Source of the DNA: Saussurea involucrata
Taxonomy: Eukaryota; Streptophyta; Magnoliopsida; Asterales; Asteraceae
Direction: 5' to 3'
NCBI GenBank assembly: GCA_033807775.1
Contig: CM066313.1
Span: 57,447,984 to 57,511,983 of the forward strand
DNA: 64,000 nucleotides
This document shows, one piece after another, positions 33,078-44,605 of this stretch (the first letter of the stretch is position 1; each line of letters begins with the position of its first letter). The position numbers and the translations under genes were made by a program. Under the pieces are notes generated by a model. That model did no database searches, was not told where the DNA came from, and saw only the letters and a list, made by a program, of their open reading frames with translations.

Positions 33078-33929
33078 TGTTGGTTATATGTACTCAAGAA
33101 TGATTATAAAATAATATTGCCGATAATATATGATCCTATAGGGTCACACCAAAAAGAAAGTAGACACCGAATTAATGTTTATATGAATTTGATTCTTGAT
33201 AAATATTATTAATACTAAAATATTATTGAATATGATCCATAATATTTGATGCAAATAAAGATTCTTGTTTATTAAATATGATGAGTTCATATTTAACTAG
33301 AAGTTAAAAGGAGGGACTATATGTAATAAGTTTAAATAGTTAAAATAAAGATTTTAACTAATTTAAACTAGAGGGGGCTTAAGTAAAAATTTGCATGAAA
33401 GGCTCAAACATCATTGGACCCTTTTGTGGTCCAATAGAAATTGCTTATGTGGTCATGTGATTTTGAATAAGCATGAGAGAATACATGGAAATAACAAATC
33501 ACTTGAATTTGGTTCTCTCTCTCTCCCTCCTCCCTACCTTCGGCCGAAACACACACAAAAGTGTGTGGTTTTGTGTTTTGGCTATTCAAGTCTATTGTAG
33601 ACTTGATTAAAAGCTTCATTCTTGCATCAAGTTAGAAGAGGAACTAGCATTCCGGAATGTGTCGGTGCTTGTGGTTGATACCGATAGAGAGGAGCTACTT
33701 TGGTCTTTCTTGCCATCTTCAACAACATCCATTTTTGGTCTTCAAAGGTTGTAATCTTGAACTCTCTTGCTATATTATTTATTTATCTTTTCTTGCATGT
33801 AACAAGATCCCTGGTGGGAATAAAATGGTTTTATGTTTTTGTTCAAATGTTTTATTTTGCTTCTGTTGCGTAATATTTTTATCTCTTATGAGTTTTTGAA
33901 ACCCATGTTTTGAACATAAAATCCCAACA
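33078..33929 (+). repeat. Element D 3' LTR
   Basis: 852 bp, aligned to the 5' LTR with an 11-bp deletion near 33738, small indels near 33440 and 33565, and about 17 substitutions. Followed by GAGGG at 33930-33934. Confidence 0.93.
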
Positions 33930-34032
33930 GAGGGTTTGGTGTACTTTCTAATGGTACAACAACCTTCAGAAGAGTCGCTTATGTTGAAGGACTGAAACAC
34001 AATCTTCTGACCATCAGTCAGCTATGTGACAA
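33930..34032 (+). pseudogene. Protease region of element C1 continued, interrupted by C2
   Basis: GFGVLSNGTTTFRRVAYVEG then KHNLLTISQLCD matches C3 57739-57838. It stops at GACAA (34028-34032), where the minus-strand element C2 begins. The rest of C1 pol is expected right of the window. Confidence 0.85.
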
Positions 34033-34990
34033 TGTTGGTCCCGAAGGGTTATACAAGTTTGTAGAAGGGCGGGTTGAATACAAACACATGATTTTTACTT
34101 TCTAAATTGTTTATTGATAAATCTTAAAATAATTTACAACTTGTTGCGGAACAAGATTAAGGATTAACCTAATCTAAACAAGTTAAGAACACTAAGTTTC
34201 TTGCACTAGAATAAAGACAGAAAGGAGATAAAGAAATTACGAGTAATAACCTAACACACAGTAGTAAGGAAGAAGAAGATGGCCCGAGCACTTCATTTCT
34301 GAAGTAGGGTTCTTCTTATATACTGCATGCATTTAATGCATGGCAGTATTGCTTTACACGTGGCAACAGCTGAGTGGTTGAATGTCATTGACCTTTGTAG
34401 ACAACCTTAGTAGCCGCATGGTGCACAGTGTAGAATCAGAGTTTGTTGTACGATCATAGACAAAAGGGATGTCCGTTCTGACAGTTCGTACGGAGACGTG
34501 CAAGGGAGGTAAGACAATAGTACTTTGTAAGGAGACTTCATGATCATCTTTCGTTGAATTAGTACTTTATCAGCGAATGATAAAGCTCAGCGATTGCTGA
34601 AGTCTTCTAGTTGATACTTCACGTTGAATGGACAATTCTGTGACTTCACTGATATCCGCATCAGTTCATTAGTAGACTTGTCGCTGGTTCTTGGGCTTGA
34701 TCTTCGACTTCAGCGTAGAACCTTTGTTGACGTGAAACTTGTCTTCAGGGATCATAAGTAAACAACCAAACTATCAGCGATCATCACAGAGACTGAACAA
34801 GCTCAGAGCTACTGGATGAACAGTGTTCGCTGAATGTCTAATCTAAAGAGCGAGAGTTTCTATCAGCGGTACTGTAAAGTCTTAGTACTTATCAGCGATA
34901 GTGAAACTCTAATACATATTGTTTACTTACAATTTTCACTAAGTGTTAAAGAGATGGTCATTATCAAATCACTGAGGGTTTGGATCAACA
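34033..34990 (-). repeat. C2 3' LTR
   Basis: 958 bp. On the minus strand it reads TGTTGATCCAAACC ... GACCAACA and matches the C3 LTR at 54127-55089. It contains CACGTG (34357-34362) and TATATAA (34316-34322 on minus) with similar spacing to C3, and about eight CAGCG motifs. Confidence 0.92.
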
Positions 34991-35003
34991 ATCTCCCCCT
35001 ATT
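34991..35003 (-). other. Polypurine tract of C2
   Basis: On the minus strand AATAGGGGGAGAT immediately before the LTR start TGTTGATCC. Confidence 0.85.
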
Positions 35004-35261
35004 TGATTATGACATAGCAACAGAGAAAATTGCTAAGTATGAAAACATAAGGATAAAAAGAACTCATTAAATATTTGTCCCTTTTACTGTTTTCTAGGAT
35101 CTTTTCAGTACTGATGGAGTAAAGTACATTCGCTGAAATGTTTCTTTAAACTTCGTATAAGGTTACAAAGGGAAGTGGAAAAATTACAAGTACATCAAAT
35201 TTAAATTACAAGTACAAAAGATATAAGCTGATAAGGATAGAAGAAATACAAGGAAATCCTA

Positions 35262-35823
35262 TCATCTTTCAAAGGGTTCTTCCTTAACGAGAAGTTCATC
35301 AAGGGTCTTTGTTGTAGGGATCATCCAGTCAGGGACAGTTTCTCCCTGATTTCTTCTTTCTTGTGCTTCTTTGAAGATCAGGGGCTTGAGATATCGTGCC
35401 TGAAGATCGCGTCTAAATTCACACCAATAGATGAGATCCCTGAGTTGTTCAATAGGAGTGATGGGAAGCTCAGAGACACGTTGAAAACGTTATCCTTCAT
35501 CGTAGTCGAGAAAGAAGATACCATAAGGTTCACTTATGACTTTAGCAGGGACGAAACGTTCACCAGGTGGCAGAGAGGTATCCAACACTGAGAGATCAGG
35601 ATCAGGACCAAGTACTTCAGCACGTGAAAAACCAATACCTGTTTCGTTCCGGATAGGAGGACCTGAATTTGATGGTTTGGACTTTTTCTTTGCAGAGGCC
35701 CTTCTTTGTTGAGTCGTAAGAGGAGGAGGAGGAGGAATATCCACAGCAGAAGAAACCAAGTCGATCTGAGAATTTATGATTTTCTCGACATGGCTCTTAT
35801 ATTGTGAGGTAGATCGCTGAATG
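35262..35823 (-). pseudogene. C2 aORF, C-terminal end
   Basis: Reads IQRSTSQYKSHVEKIINSQI, a Pro-rich stretch, basic RRASAKKKSKPS, then LDTSLPPGERFVPAKVISEP and a final LRDLIYWCEFRRDLQARYL segment, with one in-frame TAA at 35488-35490 and the end at 35262. It is separated from the rest of the aORF by element E. The last 260 bp to the polypurine tract are non-coding. Confidence 0.7.
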
Positions 35824-37940
35824 TGTAACGTCCCAAAAATTACAAGGAATTTAAAAAATTTTAAGACATTCATTTCATTATAAAACAACCACAATTTAAT
35901 AATTCGCAACTCAATTGAAATTAACGTCGTTAACTCAAACAGTCAATAAAGTTTATGCAGCGGAAATTTTATAAAATAAAATCCAAAGGTATGAAAGTGA
36001 AATTTAAACAATTCTCGACACCCGCGCTTAGTGTGTGTACCGTCAGGCCCGACTGCCGCTCGCACCTGAAATCACAACATATTGGAAAAAGGTAAGCTAA
36101 ACGCTTAGTGAATCCTACCACACACGCAGGTAGCAACCCCACGTATATCGCCTCTACTCGCAAGTAGGCAACATCACCATCACCACGAATATAAAACTTC
36201 ATAATAATTAATGTATAAACACGAACCTCGGTCCCACCGAGTACACCAAAATATATCGATACAAGCTCAGTCCCACCGAGCCCTCGGTCCCACCGAGTAA
36301 AGATAATATAATCGTACTAGCTCAGTCCCACCGAGCCCTCGGTCCCACCGAGCCCCCCAGTCCCACTGAGGTGTACACAAGCATACATAATCCACATATA
36401 AATTCAACAAATCACAACTAGTTATCACATCCCAACTAGTTCACGTAAACATGTAATAACACGTAATAACACGTAGCACAAAATAACGATATGCATGAAA
36501 TTCCTAACTACGCGGTGAGAGAACTCACCTCAAAGCAACGCGATGCGCCCACGAGCCGCAACACCAACACGTCAACTTTCCTCACTTTTTCCCACCTAAA
36601 TACGCACTAAAAACGTCAACGGAAAGTCCCAACTCAAACTACGATTACTAACTCACAAACCTAAACATTCCAGCTTTTTATCTAAAAACAAAGGCCTGTT
36701 CGGGACCTGTTTTACCCCCTTGAAACTGATAATTCCAGAAATTAAATTACATAATCATAAAGTCCCCTGTCTTAGGGTTCCAGGGACATATCGCACGAGT
36801 TCTAACGATTTTTCTACAATTTAATATGAATTTCCTACGAACGACTATCAAAGCTGGAAGTTTCGGAACAGATTGCAAAAATAGTGAGTTTAGACCTAGC
36901 TATAGGCTTAATCGGATTTTAAGTAAAACACAAAAAACCTTCCCAACTCGATTTGTGAACTTTGGGAATCAATTTCACCTCAAACCGAGTTACGTGGAAA
37001 AAGTTATGGACGAAATAAAAACTGGGCAGAAACTATATCGATCACATAAAATGATAACTTTTAAGACTAAGGTTTTCGGGGTTTTGGGTTTACGCGATCG
37101 GGTCACGGATTAGGGTTCTAAGGTTACAAGGGGCTGGGCTCAACCGCGCACCACCCACTGCCACCTCCGGCAGTGGTGGTGGCCGGCGGCGGCGGCGACG
37201 ACGGTTTACGAAATTCCGGTGATAACAAGAAAATGAAACAACCCGACTGCCCAAACCCGCCCCACCCACACACACACACACAACCCACGGCCGCGGACCC
37301 GCCATCACAGCCCCCGGCTGGAGGCGCACGACGGCGGTAACCGTCGGCAGCCATGGCCGCACACGACGGCTGCGGTGGTGGTCTTTTTCACGATGGTTCG
37401 ACAACAACGAAAGCAACGAAAGAGACGGAGAAGGAAGCCTTACCTCACGACGACGACGACCCAGCGGTGGCACAGAAGCTCCGACGTCCTCCTTCTTTCA
37501 CGCTACTTTCTTCTCTCTCGCTGCTCTCTTCTCTCTCGCTGTTCTCTCTCTCTCTCTCGCCGGCAAAACAACCACATCGGCGCCTTGGGGGGGGGGGGTG
37601 TTTCGGGGGTGACGCAAGGGAAGAAGGGGGATGGGGAGGGTTCTCGATGGTAGCAGCAAGAGAAAAAAAAAAGGAAATAGGGTTTTGATTATTTGTTTCT
37701 TGCTTGAGGCTTAAGTGAACGAGAGGAGAAGAAGGGTCGGTCCCTCCCATGGGCCGATCCATGCACACACACTACAAACATGCCACTTTTAGTCCCTCTC
37801 CTTCCAAATCCTTACAAACTATTTAAAATTTCACAACGTTTAACATTTTGGTCCTCGCCGCCTAATCCCGTTACCAAAACAACGATACAAGAAAATTTTA
37901 AACAATTAAATAATATGCATACCGGGATACGGGCTTTACA
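35824..37940 (-). repeat. Element E left LTR (3' LTR)
   Basis: On the plus strand TGTAACGTCCC ... GCTTTACA. It carries six CTCGGTCCCACCGAG-type dyads at 36227-36370, GC-rich stretches with GGC and CA microsatellites (37180-37285), an (TCTC)n tract (37500-37560) and an 11-bp or longer G run near 37590. Small open frames in the GC-rich part are not convincing genes. Confidence 0.9.
36227..36370 (+). repeat. CTCGGTCCCACCGAG dyad array (left LTR of E)
   Basis: Six copies of a 15-bp hairpin motif (stem CTCGGT/ACCGAG, loop CCC), some as CTCAGTCCCACCGAG. The right LTR has five copies at 39566-39692, one unit fewer. Confidence 0.9.
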
Positions 37941-37952
37941 ACTCTCCCCCGC
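37941..37952 (-). other. Polypurine tract of element E
   Basis: On the minus strand GCGGGGGAGAGT directly before the LTR start TGTAAAGCCC. Confidence 0.8.
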
Positions 37953-37957
37953 TTGAA

Positions 37958-39164
37958 TTAGACTTCGTCCTCGAAGTCTACGTCCGCAAACAGCTCCGGA
38001 TAATTCTCCCACATCTCAGCTTCGGGTTCCCAAGTCCACTCGGAACCCTTTCGGTGCTTCCACTGAACCTTCACCAGGCCAATTACCTTGTTGCGCGAGG
38101 TCCTCTTCTTCCTGTCAACAACGGCGATCGGCTTCTCAACGCAATTAAGCCGCTCATCTATCTGGACATTCTCGAGAGGAATCACCGCAGACTCATCCAC
38201 TACACATTTTTGCAACCGAGACACGTGGAAAGTGTTGTGGATCAAACTCAGCTCGTCCGGTAATTCTAAGCGATAAGCTACCTTGCCCACTCGAGCAATG
38301 ACCTTGTAAGGCCCAAAGTAACGGGGCCCCAACTTTCCCCGCTTACGAAACCGGATCACCCCTTTCCCGGGTGAAACCTACAACAAAACATCATCTCCCA
38401 CCTGAAACTCCAAATCTGATCGTCTCTTGTCGGCGTAACTCTTCTGCCGACTTTGTGCAGTAACTAAACGGTCCCGCACCATTTGTTTCATCTCGGTCGT
38501 CTTCAGCACAATATCAGTGCTCCCCAATACTTGCTGACCAACCTCGCCCCAACAAATGGGCGTCCTGCACTTCCTACCATACAACATCTCGTACGGCGAC
38601 ATGCCAATACTGGAATGGAAGCTGTTGTTGTAGGAAAACTCCGCCAACGGAAGGTACTGATCCCAACTACCTCCAAAATCAATATCACATGCCCGAAGCA
38701 TATCCTCGAGTGTCTGAATAGTGCGCTCACTCTGCTCGTCGGTCTGTGGATGAAAAGTCGTGCTGAAATGTAGCCGCGTACCCACCTCCTCTTGAAACCT
38801 CTCCCAAAACCGGGAGGTCAACCGGGTGTCCCTGTCAGAGACAATCGAAACTGGCACCCCGTGCCTGGCTACAATCTCTCGCACGAAAATCTCTGCGAGC
38901 TTCTCCGCCGAGGAGCTCTTGCTGATGTCCAAAAAGTGAGCACTCTTGGTCAGACGATCGACAATCACTCAAATAGCATCATTCCCACGTGGAGTCTTTG
39001 GGAGTTTCGTAATGAGATCCATCGTGATCTGCTCCCATTTCCATACTGGAATTTCTAAAGGCTGCAACTCCCTAGGCGGCCGCTGGTGCTCAGCCTTGAC
39101 CTTCCGGCAAGTCAAGCACACTTCCATACACTCGGCGACATCCCGCTTCATACCGGGCCACCAA
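37958..39164 (-). pseudogene. Element E integrase and chromodomain remnant
   Basis: One minus-strand frame with stops at 38375-38377 and 38966-38968. It starts within the integrase zinc finger (WWPGMKRDVAECMEVCLTCRK), so its HH half is lost. Core residues: D in MDLITKLP, D in VSDRDTRLTSRFW, E in TDEQSERTIQTLEDM. GRKCRTPICW and GPYKVIARVGKVAYRLELP lead to a chromodomain-like end (VKVQWKHRKGSEWTWEPEAEM). The close match to element A's C-terminus places it in the same chromovirus group, though the LTRs are unrelated. Not functional. Confidence 0.88.
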
Positions 39165-41228
39165 TAACGTCCCAAAAATTACAAGGAATTTAAAAAAATT
39201 TAAGACATTCATTTCATTATAAAACAACCACAATTTAATAATTCGCAACGCAATTGAAATTAACGTCGTTAACTCAAACAGTCAATAAAGTTTATGCAGC
39301 GGATATTTTATAAAATAAAATCCAAAAGTATGAAAGTGAAATTTAAACAATTCTCGACACCCGCGCTTAGTGTGTGTACCGTCAGGCCCGACTGCCGCTC
39401 GCACCTGAAATCACAACATATTGGAAAAAGGTAAGCTAAACGCTTAGTGAATCCTACCACACACGCAGGTAGCAACCCCACGTATATCGCCCCTACTCGC
39501 AAGTAGGCAACATCACCATCACCACGAATATAAAACTGCATAATGATTAATGTATAAACACGAACCTCGGTCCCACCGAGTACACCAAAATATATCGATA
39601 CAAGCTCAGTCCCACCGAGTAAAGATAATATAATCGTACTAGCTCATTCCCACCGAGCCCTCGGTCCCACCGAGCCCCCCAGTCCCACTGAGGTGTACAC
39701 AAGCAAACATAATCCACATATAAATTCAACAAATCACAACTAGTTATCACATCCCAACTAGTTCACGTAAACACGTAATAACACGTAGCACAAAATAACG
39801 ATATGCATGAAATTCCTAACTACGCGGTGAGAGAACTCACCTCAAAGCAACGCGACGCGCCCACGAGCCGCAACACCAACACGTCAACTTTCCTCACTTT
39901 TTCCCACCTAAATATGCACTAAAAACGTCAACGGAAAGTCCCAACTCAAACTACGATTACTAACTCACAAAACTAAACATTCCAGCTTTTTATCTAAAAA
40001 CACAGGCCTGTTCGGGACCTGTTTTACCCCCTTGAAACTGATAATTCCAGAAATCAAATTCTATAATCATAAATTCCCCTGTCTTAGGGTTCCAGGGACA
40101 TATCGCACGAGTTCTAACGATTTTTCTACAATTTAATATGAATTTCCTACAAACGACTATCAAAGCTGGAAGTTTCAGAACAGATTGCAAAAACAGTCAG
40201 TTTAGACCTAGCTATAGGCTTAATCGGATTTTCAGTAAAACATGCAAAACCTTCCCAACTCGATTTTTGAACTTTGGGAACCGATTTCACCTCAAACCGA
40301 GTTACATGGAAAAAGTTATGGACGAAATAAAAACTGGGCAGAAACGATATCGATCACATAAAATGATAACTTTAAGACTAAGGTTTTCGGGTTTCGGGTT
40401 TACGCGATCGGGTCACGGATTAGGGTTCTAAGGTTACAAGGGGCTGTGCTCAACCACGCACCACCCACTGCCAACCCGGCAGTGGTGGTGGCCGGCGGCG
40501 GCGGCGGCGACGGTTTACGAAATTCCGGTGATAACAAGAAAATGAAACAACCCGACTGCCCAAACCCGCCCCACCCACACAGACACACACAACCCACGGT
40601 CGCGGACCCGCCATCACAGCCCCCGGCTGGAGGCGCACGACGGCGGTAACCGGCGGCAGCCATGGCCGCACACGACGGTTGCGGTGGTGGTCTTTTTCAC
40701 GATGGTTCGACAACAACGAAAGCAACGAAAGAGACGGAGAAGGAAGCCTTACCTCACGACGACGACGACCCAGCGGCGGCACGGAAGCTCCGGTGTCCTC
40801 CTTCTTTCACGCTACTCTCTTCTCTCTCGCTGTTCTCTCTCTCCCTCGCCGGCAAAACAACCACAGCGGCGCCTTGGGGGGGGGGGGTGTTTCGGTGGTG
40901 ACGCAAGGGAAGGAAGGGGACGGGGAGGGTTCTCGATGGTAGCAGCAAGAGAAAAAAAAGGAAATAGGGTTTTGATTATTTGTTTCTTGCTTGAGGCTTA
41001 AGTGAACGAGAGGAGAAGAAGGGTCGGTCCCTCCCATGGGCCGATCCATGCACACACACTACAAACATGCCACTTTTAGTCCCTCTCCTTCCAAATCCTT
41101 ACAAACTATTTAAAATTTCACAACGTTTAACATTTTTGGTCCTCGCCGCCTAATCCCGTTAGCAAAACAACGATACAAGAAAATTTAAAACAATTAAATA
41201 ATATGCATACCGGGATACGGACTTTACA
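39165..41228 (-). repeat. Element E right LTR (5' LTR), missing its last two bases
   Basis: Aligned to the left LTR with one hairpin unit and about 12 bp fewer plus scattered substitutions (a few percent). It begins TAACGTCCC where TGTAACGTCCC is expected, directly fused to integrase sequence at 39164/39165. Confidence 0.88.
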
Positions 41229-44200
41229 ACTGGCTATTCGCATCTCCAACCATTCAGAGAAACCGTACTTATTGATCGTAGCAGCGTAGATGTTTTCCTT
41301 GGTACCGTTTTCTCTGAATAGATCGACCTTAACAACTGGAACATCTATGGTCGATTTTCCTCTGATGAATACCTTGTGAATTTTGGCAGCCCGATATCGA
41401 TAGTGCAGTCTTTCTTTGCACCATTTCAAAGTAGAATCAGATACCTTGGTCTTTTCTTCAACAATCTTCTGGGTGTCTTCCCATAACTGACGTTTGACTT
41501 CGATGGGAGCTCTTTTCAGTTTGGGGTCATTCAACAATTCTTGGGCAAGCTGGATGGCGTGGGCCTTATCTTTTTCTTCAGCTTCCTTCTTTTCGGCGAG
41601 TAATCTTTTGGCTCTAAGATGATCAGCAAACTCTTTCTTTGATAACCTGAACTTTGTGGGAACAGGGACTTTGGAGCGAGGGAGGATGATTCGCTGATCC
41701 TCAAACTTCTTGATCATTTCTTCTCTCCTTTTCTGATCCTCTTCACTTAGCTTTTGAGGAGCTAAGGAAGGTCTGTTTTTGTGAGAGAGAAGTTGTTCTT
41801 CAGGTTCATCGGTCTCAGTGATTAAATCCAAGACCGGGATTATTTCTTCAGCTCTTGTGGCTGGGATTATTGTTGGTACAGCAGTGGGGACTTCAGCTGG
41901 ATCCTCAAATGGGGTTTAAGTGTATAGAGGTTTTATGGATAGAAGGATTGAGATTGAGAAAGGATAGAGAAGGGATGCAGTGTAAGGGAAGAGAAGATAT
42001 TGTACCTGACAAACTGGCTTTATCTGAAGGATGGCCAGATTGCCTTCTGCAGCGAGGCCTTTGTTTTTGCCTTTGTCAGCTTCAGACGCTGCAGGCTTTG
42101 TCTTGGTCGTCTCCCTTGAAGGTTCATTTATCGAAATCCCTTTCTCAGGGACCTTCTTCGGCTCAACGAAGAAGAAGTCATCATCACCATCATCGTCATC
42201 ATTATCATTTTTATGAGTTGATGATGGTTCGTCGTCAGAGATGTCGATAGCTTCATCGTCTTCAGCTTCTTCTTCAGACGCGTCCTCATCAGCTTAAGGT
42301 TCGGTCACATCAGCATCATCTTCAGTTTCCTCATCGAGTTGCTCCCCCTCAAGAGCAGAGGGAGTTTTCTCGGTTCCCTCAGGGTTTTCAACTCCCTGAG
42401 GTTGTTCAGCAGCAGCAGCATTTTCATTTTTCTCCCCCTCCAAATTATGGGGAAGATCTTCATCTTTCTTCTCCCCCTCTTCCACATTATGAGTGGGGGA
42501 GGAAACAGATTGATCAGCAGCAGTCATAGGATTACTGTCTTCCAGTCCAGTAAGTCCCATGAAGGTTTTAATCACAACTATTCTTGCTTCTAGGCCAGAA
42601 ATAGTAGGACTGATCTTTTGGAGATCTTTGGGGCAACCAGGCGATTGAGTATTTGCTGAAGTAGATCTTTGACCATGGTGACCTCACCCTTAAGAGTACC
42701 AACCTCTGTCTTCAATGATGTGACTTCATTAGGCATAGTGGTGAAGTTTGTTGCGAGGGTGGTGTTGGTGAGGTTTTAGATTGTTGATGTTTTTGTAAGT
42801 TTCAGCGAGAGTGGTAGCAAAAGTTCCTATGCTGACATCCACCTTCTCCATATTAGCTTTGGAGGCTTTCTCATCAACGACCTCGGTCAACATTTTGAGG
42901 TTCTCTCCAGCGTCTGTAACCGCTGAAGAGTTTGTGGAGAGAGTAGTGTTGTAAGATTCCACCTTTGTTTCCATGGCCTTCAGGGAGGTGTTGATATCCC
43001 CCAAATTAGGATCTGAAACAGTTATTAACTTATGAACAGAGGAAATCTCAGAAGTTTGGGGTTTTGAGAGAGGAGTAGGTTGAGTTATGTGTATACCTGC
43101 AGGCGGGTTGGCGAAGTTGTCGAAGCCTCGTAACCCTGAATGGTATTCCATGTCGCCTTCGAGAGTGCCTTGGCGCTTGGAGGTGCCTGCAGATCCTAAG
43201 TTTGTTCCCATCATCACATGGAGAGTATCAGTAGCTGAATCATGAATGATGACGTTGGTTCCTGAGAACGGTGGGAAATTTGGTGGAGTGTCCAAAGAAA
43301 GAGTGGGAAGAGTGAAGGATGAGAAGATTGGTTGGGTGCGGGGTTCAACGTTGGATCCGCTGACAATCACTTCAGTCTGTAGAGAGGCTGAAGGAGGTGG
43401 GTTCAGTTCCAAGTTTATAACCTTAGTATTTAAAGACGCTGAGGTCGGGATGGAAGGGGTGGCTTGAGCAGCTGTGGTGGAGCGTACCACGAAACTATCC
43501 AACGATTCTTGTAGAAGATGAGTCGAGGAGTCTTCAGCATGTGAATGCTTGGAGGGTTGCTCCTTAGTTTTCTTGATCTTTTGAGAATCAAGTTGGGTAG
43601 TAGAATGTTTCCTTTTACGAGAAGGAGTAGACGGTGCAGCTTGGGTATCAGCGGTGGGGATTACCACTGAAGTAGCTGCAGAAGTAGAAGAAGGAGGATT
43701 GAGAAGAGGTAAGAGAGTAGAGTGACGTACTCGTTTGGCATGGGGCTGAAGTCGAGCACCTTAGGGCCAACCTGAGAGAGTCTCAGATCACCCTCTTTTG
43801 GGTATTTGTCCCCAAGTCCTTGTAGAAAGACGGCGCTGATAAATCTGGGATATGGAACCCATATTGGTCAATCAACCATGTCCACTCTGAATGCAAGACC
43901 GTCGTAGATGATCGAGGCCCAGTCAACATGGAGACCTTTCAGCAATGCATAGCCCATTGCTTGCTGAGGTTAAGCGGCTTGAACAAAGGATCCGGACTTC
44001 GCTGTCATGCAGCTTATCAAGTGAGCGAAGATGAAGTTCATCTCGCTGGGCATTTTGGAGTTCTTGATCAGCGTCAGCTTCTTCTCTGATTGTTTATCCT
44101 TCCATGTTTCCCATACGTAACCCATTGCATCAAAGAATGCAGTGATGGCTTCCCTATCAGCATGGTTTTTGTGGTTTGGCAGAGGGACAAAGGGTTTTTC

Positions 44201-44605
44201 TTTGGTGGCAGTGGGTAGGCTGAGTGCACGCCTGATAATGGCGGGGTTGATTTTGGTTGTGACAAATTTGGTGTCACAGAGAATGACATCAAGGAGTTTC
44301 TTAGGGTCTTTGGGTGAAGAAACCTGAGCTGTTCTGGCAGTATAACAGAACTGAGATACAAGGAATTTTTGAGCAGGGGGTACGAAGGTTAGGGCTTTGG
44401 ATAAGTAGCAGGTTTTCAGAAAATTCACAGCATCATCAAGATGCGTGACTTGCTTTCGAGGAGGAAAATCGAAAAGCGCATAGAGGTTGTTGTTGTTGAA
44501 AGTTACTTTCTCAGGTGTGAACTTGACCTGAGGAGCTTTGGGGAGAGTCAGTTTCTCAGCAGCAGGAGATTTCTCAGCAGTAGGAGCAGCAGTAGAAGAT
44601 GCCAT
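41229..44605 (-). pseudogene. C2 aORF, main part
   Basis: ATG at 44603-44605 (MASSTAAPTAEKS). N-terminal helical domain: NNLYALFDFPPRKQVTHLDD, IIRRALSLPTATKEKPFVPL, AITAFFDAMGYVWE, SEMNFIFAHLISCMTAK; TAA near 43977, then YPRFISAVF. A Ser/Thr/Pro region with basic RKRKHS and KIKKTKEQ clusters (near 43560-43615), VMMGTNLGSAGTSKRQGTL, a heptad-like coiled coil (42770-43020), a Glu-rich acidic stretch (about 42300-42480), DISDDE (about 42235) and a basic helical segment EDQKRREEMIKKFEDQ (about 41740). Breaks: frameshift near 43670, frameshift near 42730, TAA at 42294-42296. A possible 102-nt intron lies at 41904-42005. No signal peptide or membrane segment; nuclear localisation inferred. Function unknown. 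Confidence 0.75.
41904..42005 (-). other. Candidate intron inside the C2 aORF
   Basis: Minus strand: CAG|GTACAA donor at 42005, pyrimidine-rich body, CCATTTGAG|GAT acceptor at 41904. It contains an in-frame TAA just before the acceptor; removing it joins KPVCQ to DPAEVP in the same frame (phase 0 on both sides). It could also be a decayed coding stretch. Confidence 0.35.

Larger units (their letters stand above)
26396..33929 (+). mobile_element. Element D: degenerate Ty1/copia element with intact ends
   Basis: 7534 bp, LTRs of 860 and 852 bp (TGTTGG ... CCAACA), perfect 5-bp target duplication and iMet primer site. The internal region holds only shredded remnants of gag, integrase, RT and RNase H with stops in all frames and large losses. 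The LTRs differ at about 17 positions plus three indels (about 98 percent). Such decay inside but not at the ends suggests a non-autonomous copy moved by another element's proteins. Confidence 0.9.
35824..41228 (-). mobile_element. Element E: internally deleted Ty3/gypsy chromovirus, minus strand
   Basis: Two LTRs of about 2.1 kb flank only 1.2 kb of internal sequence coding for the end of integrase and a chromodomain. The right (5') LTR joins integrase directly and lacks its last two bases, so primer site, gag, protease and RT were deleted. The flanks GAATG (35819-35823) and ACTGG (41229-41233) are not a duplication. Confidence 0.88.

Noticed and set aside
35819..35823. Target site duplication for element E
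   Set aside because: GAATG on the left and ACTGG on the right do not match, and shifting by one or two bases does not help.
37090..37768. Several overlapping open frames on both strands in the GC-rich part of the E LTR
   Set aside because: They exist because of GGC, CA and CT microsatellites, recur in the other LTR (40400-41055), and show no protein motif.
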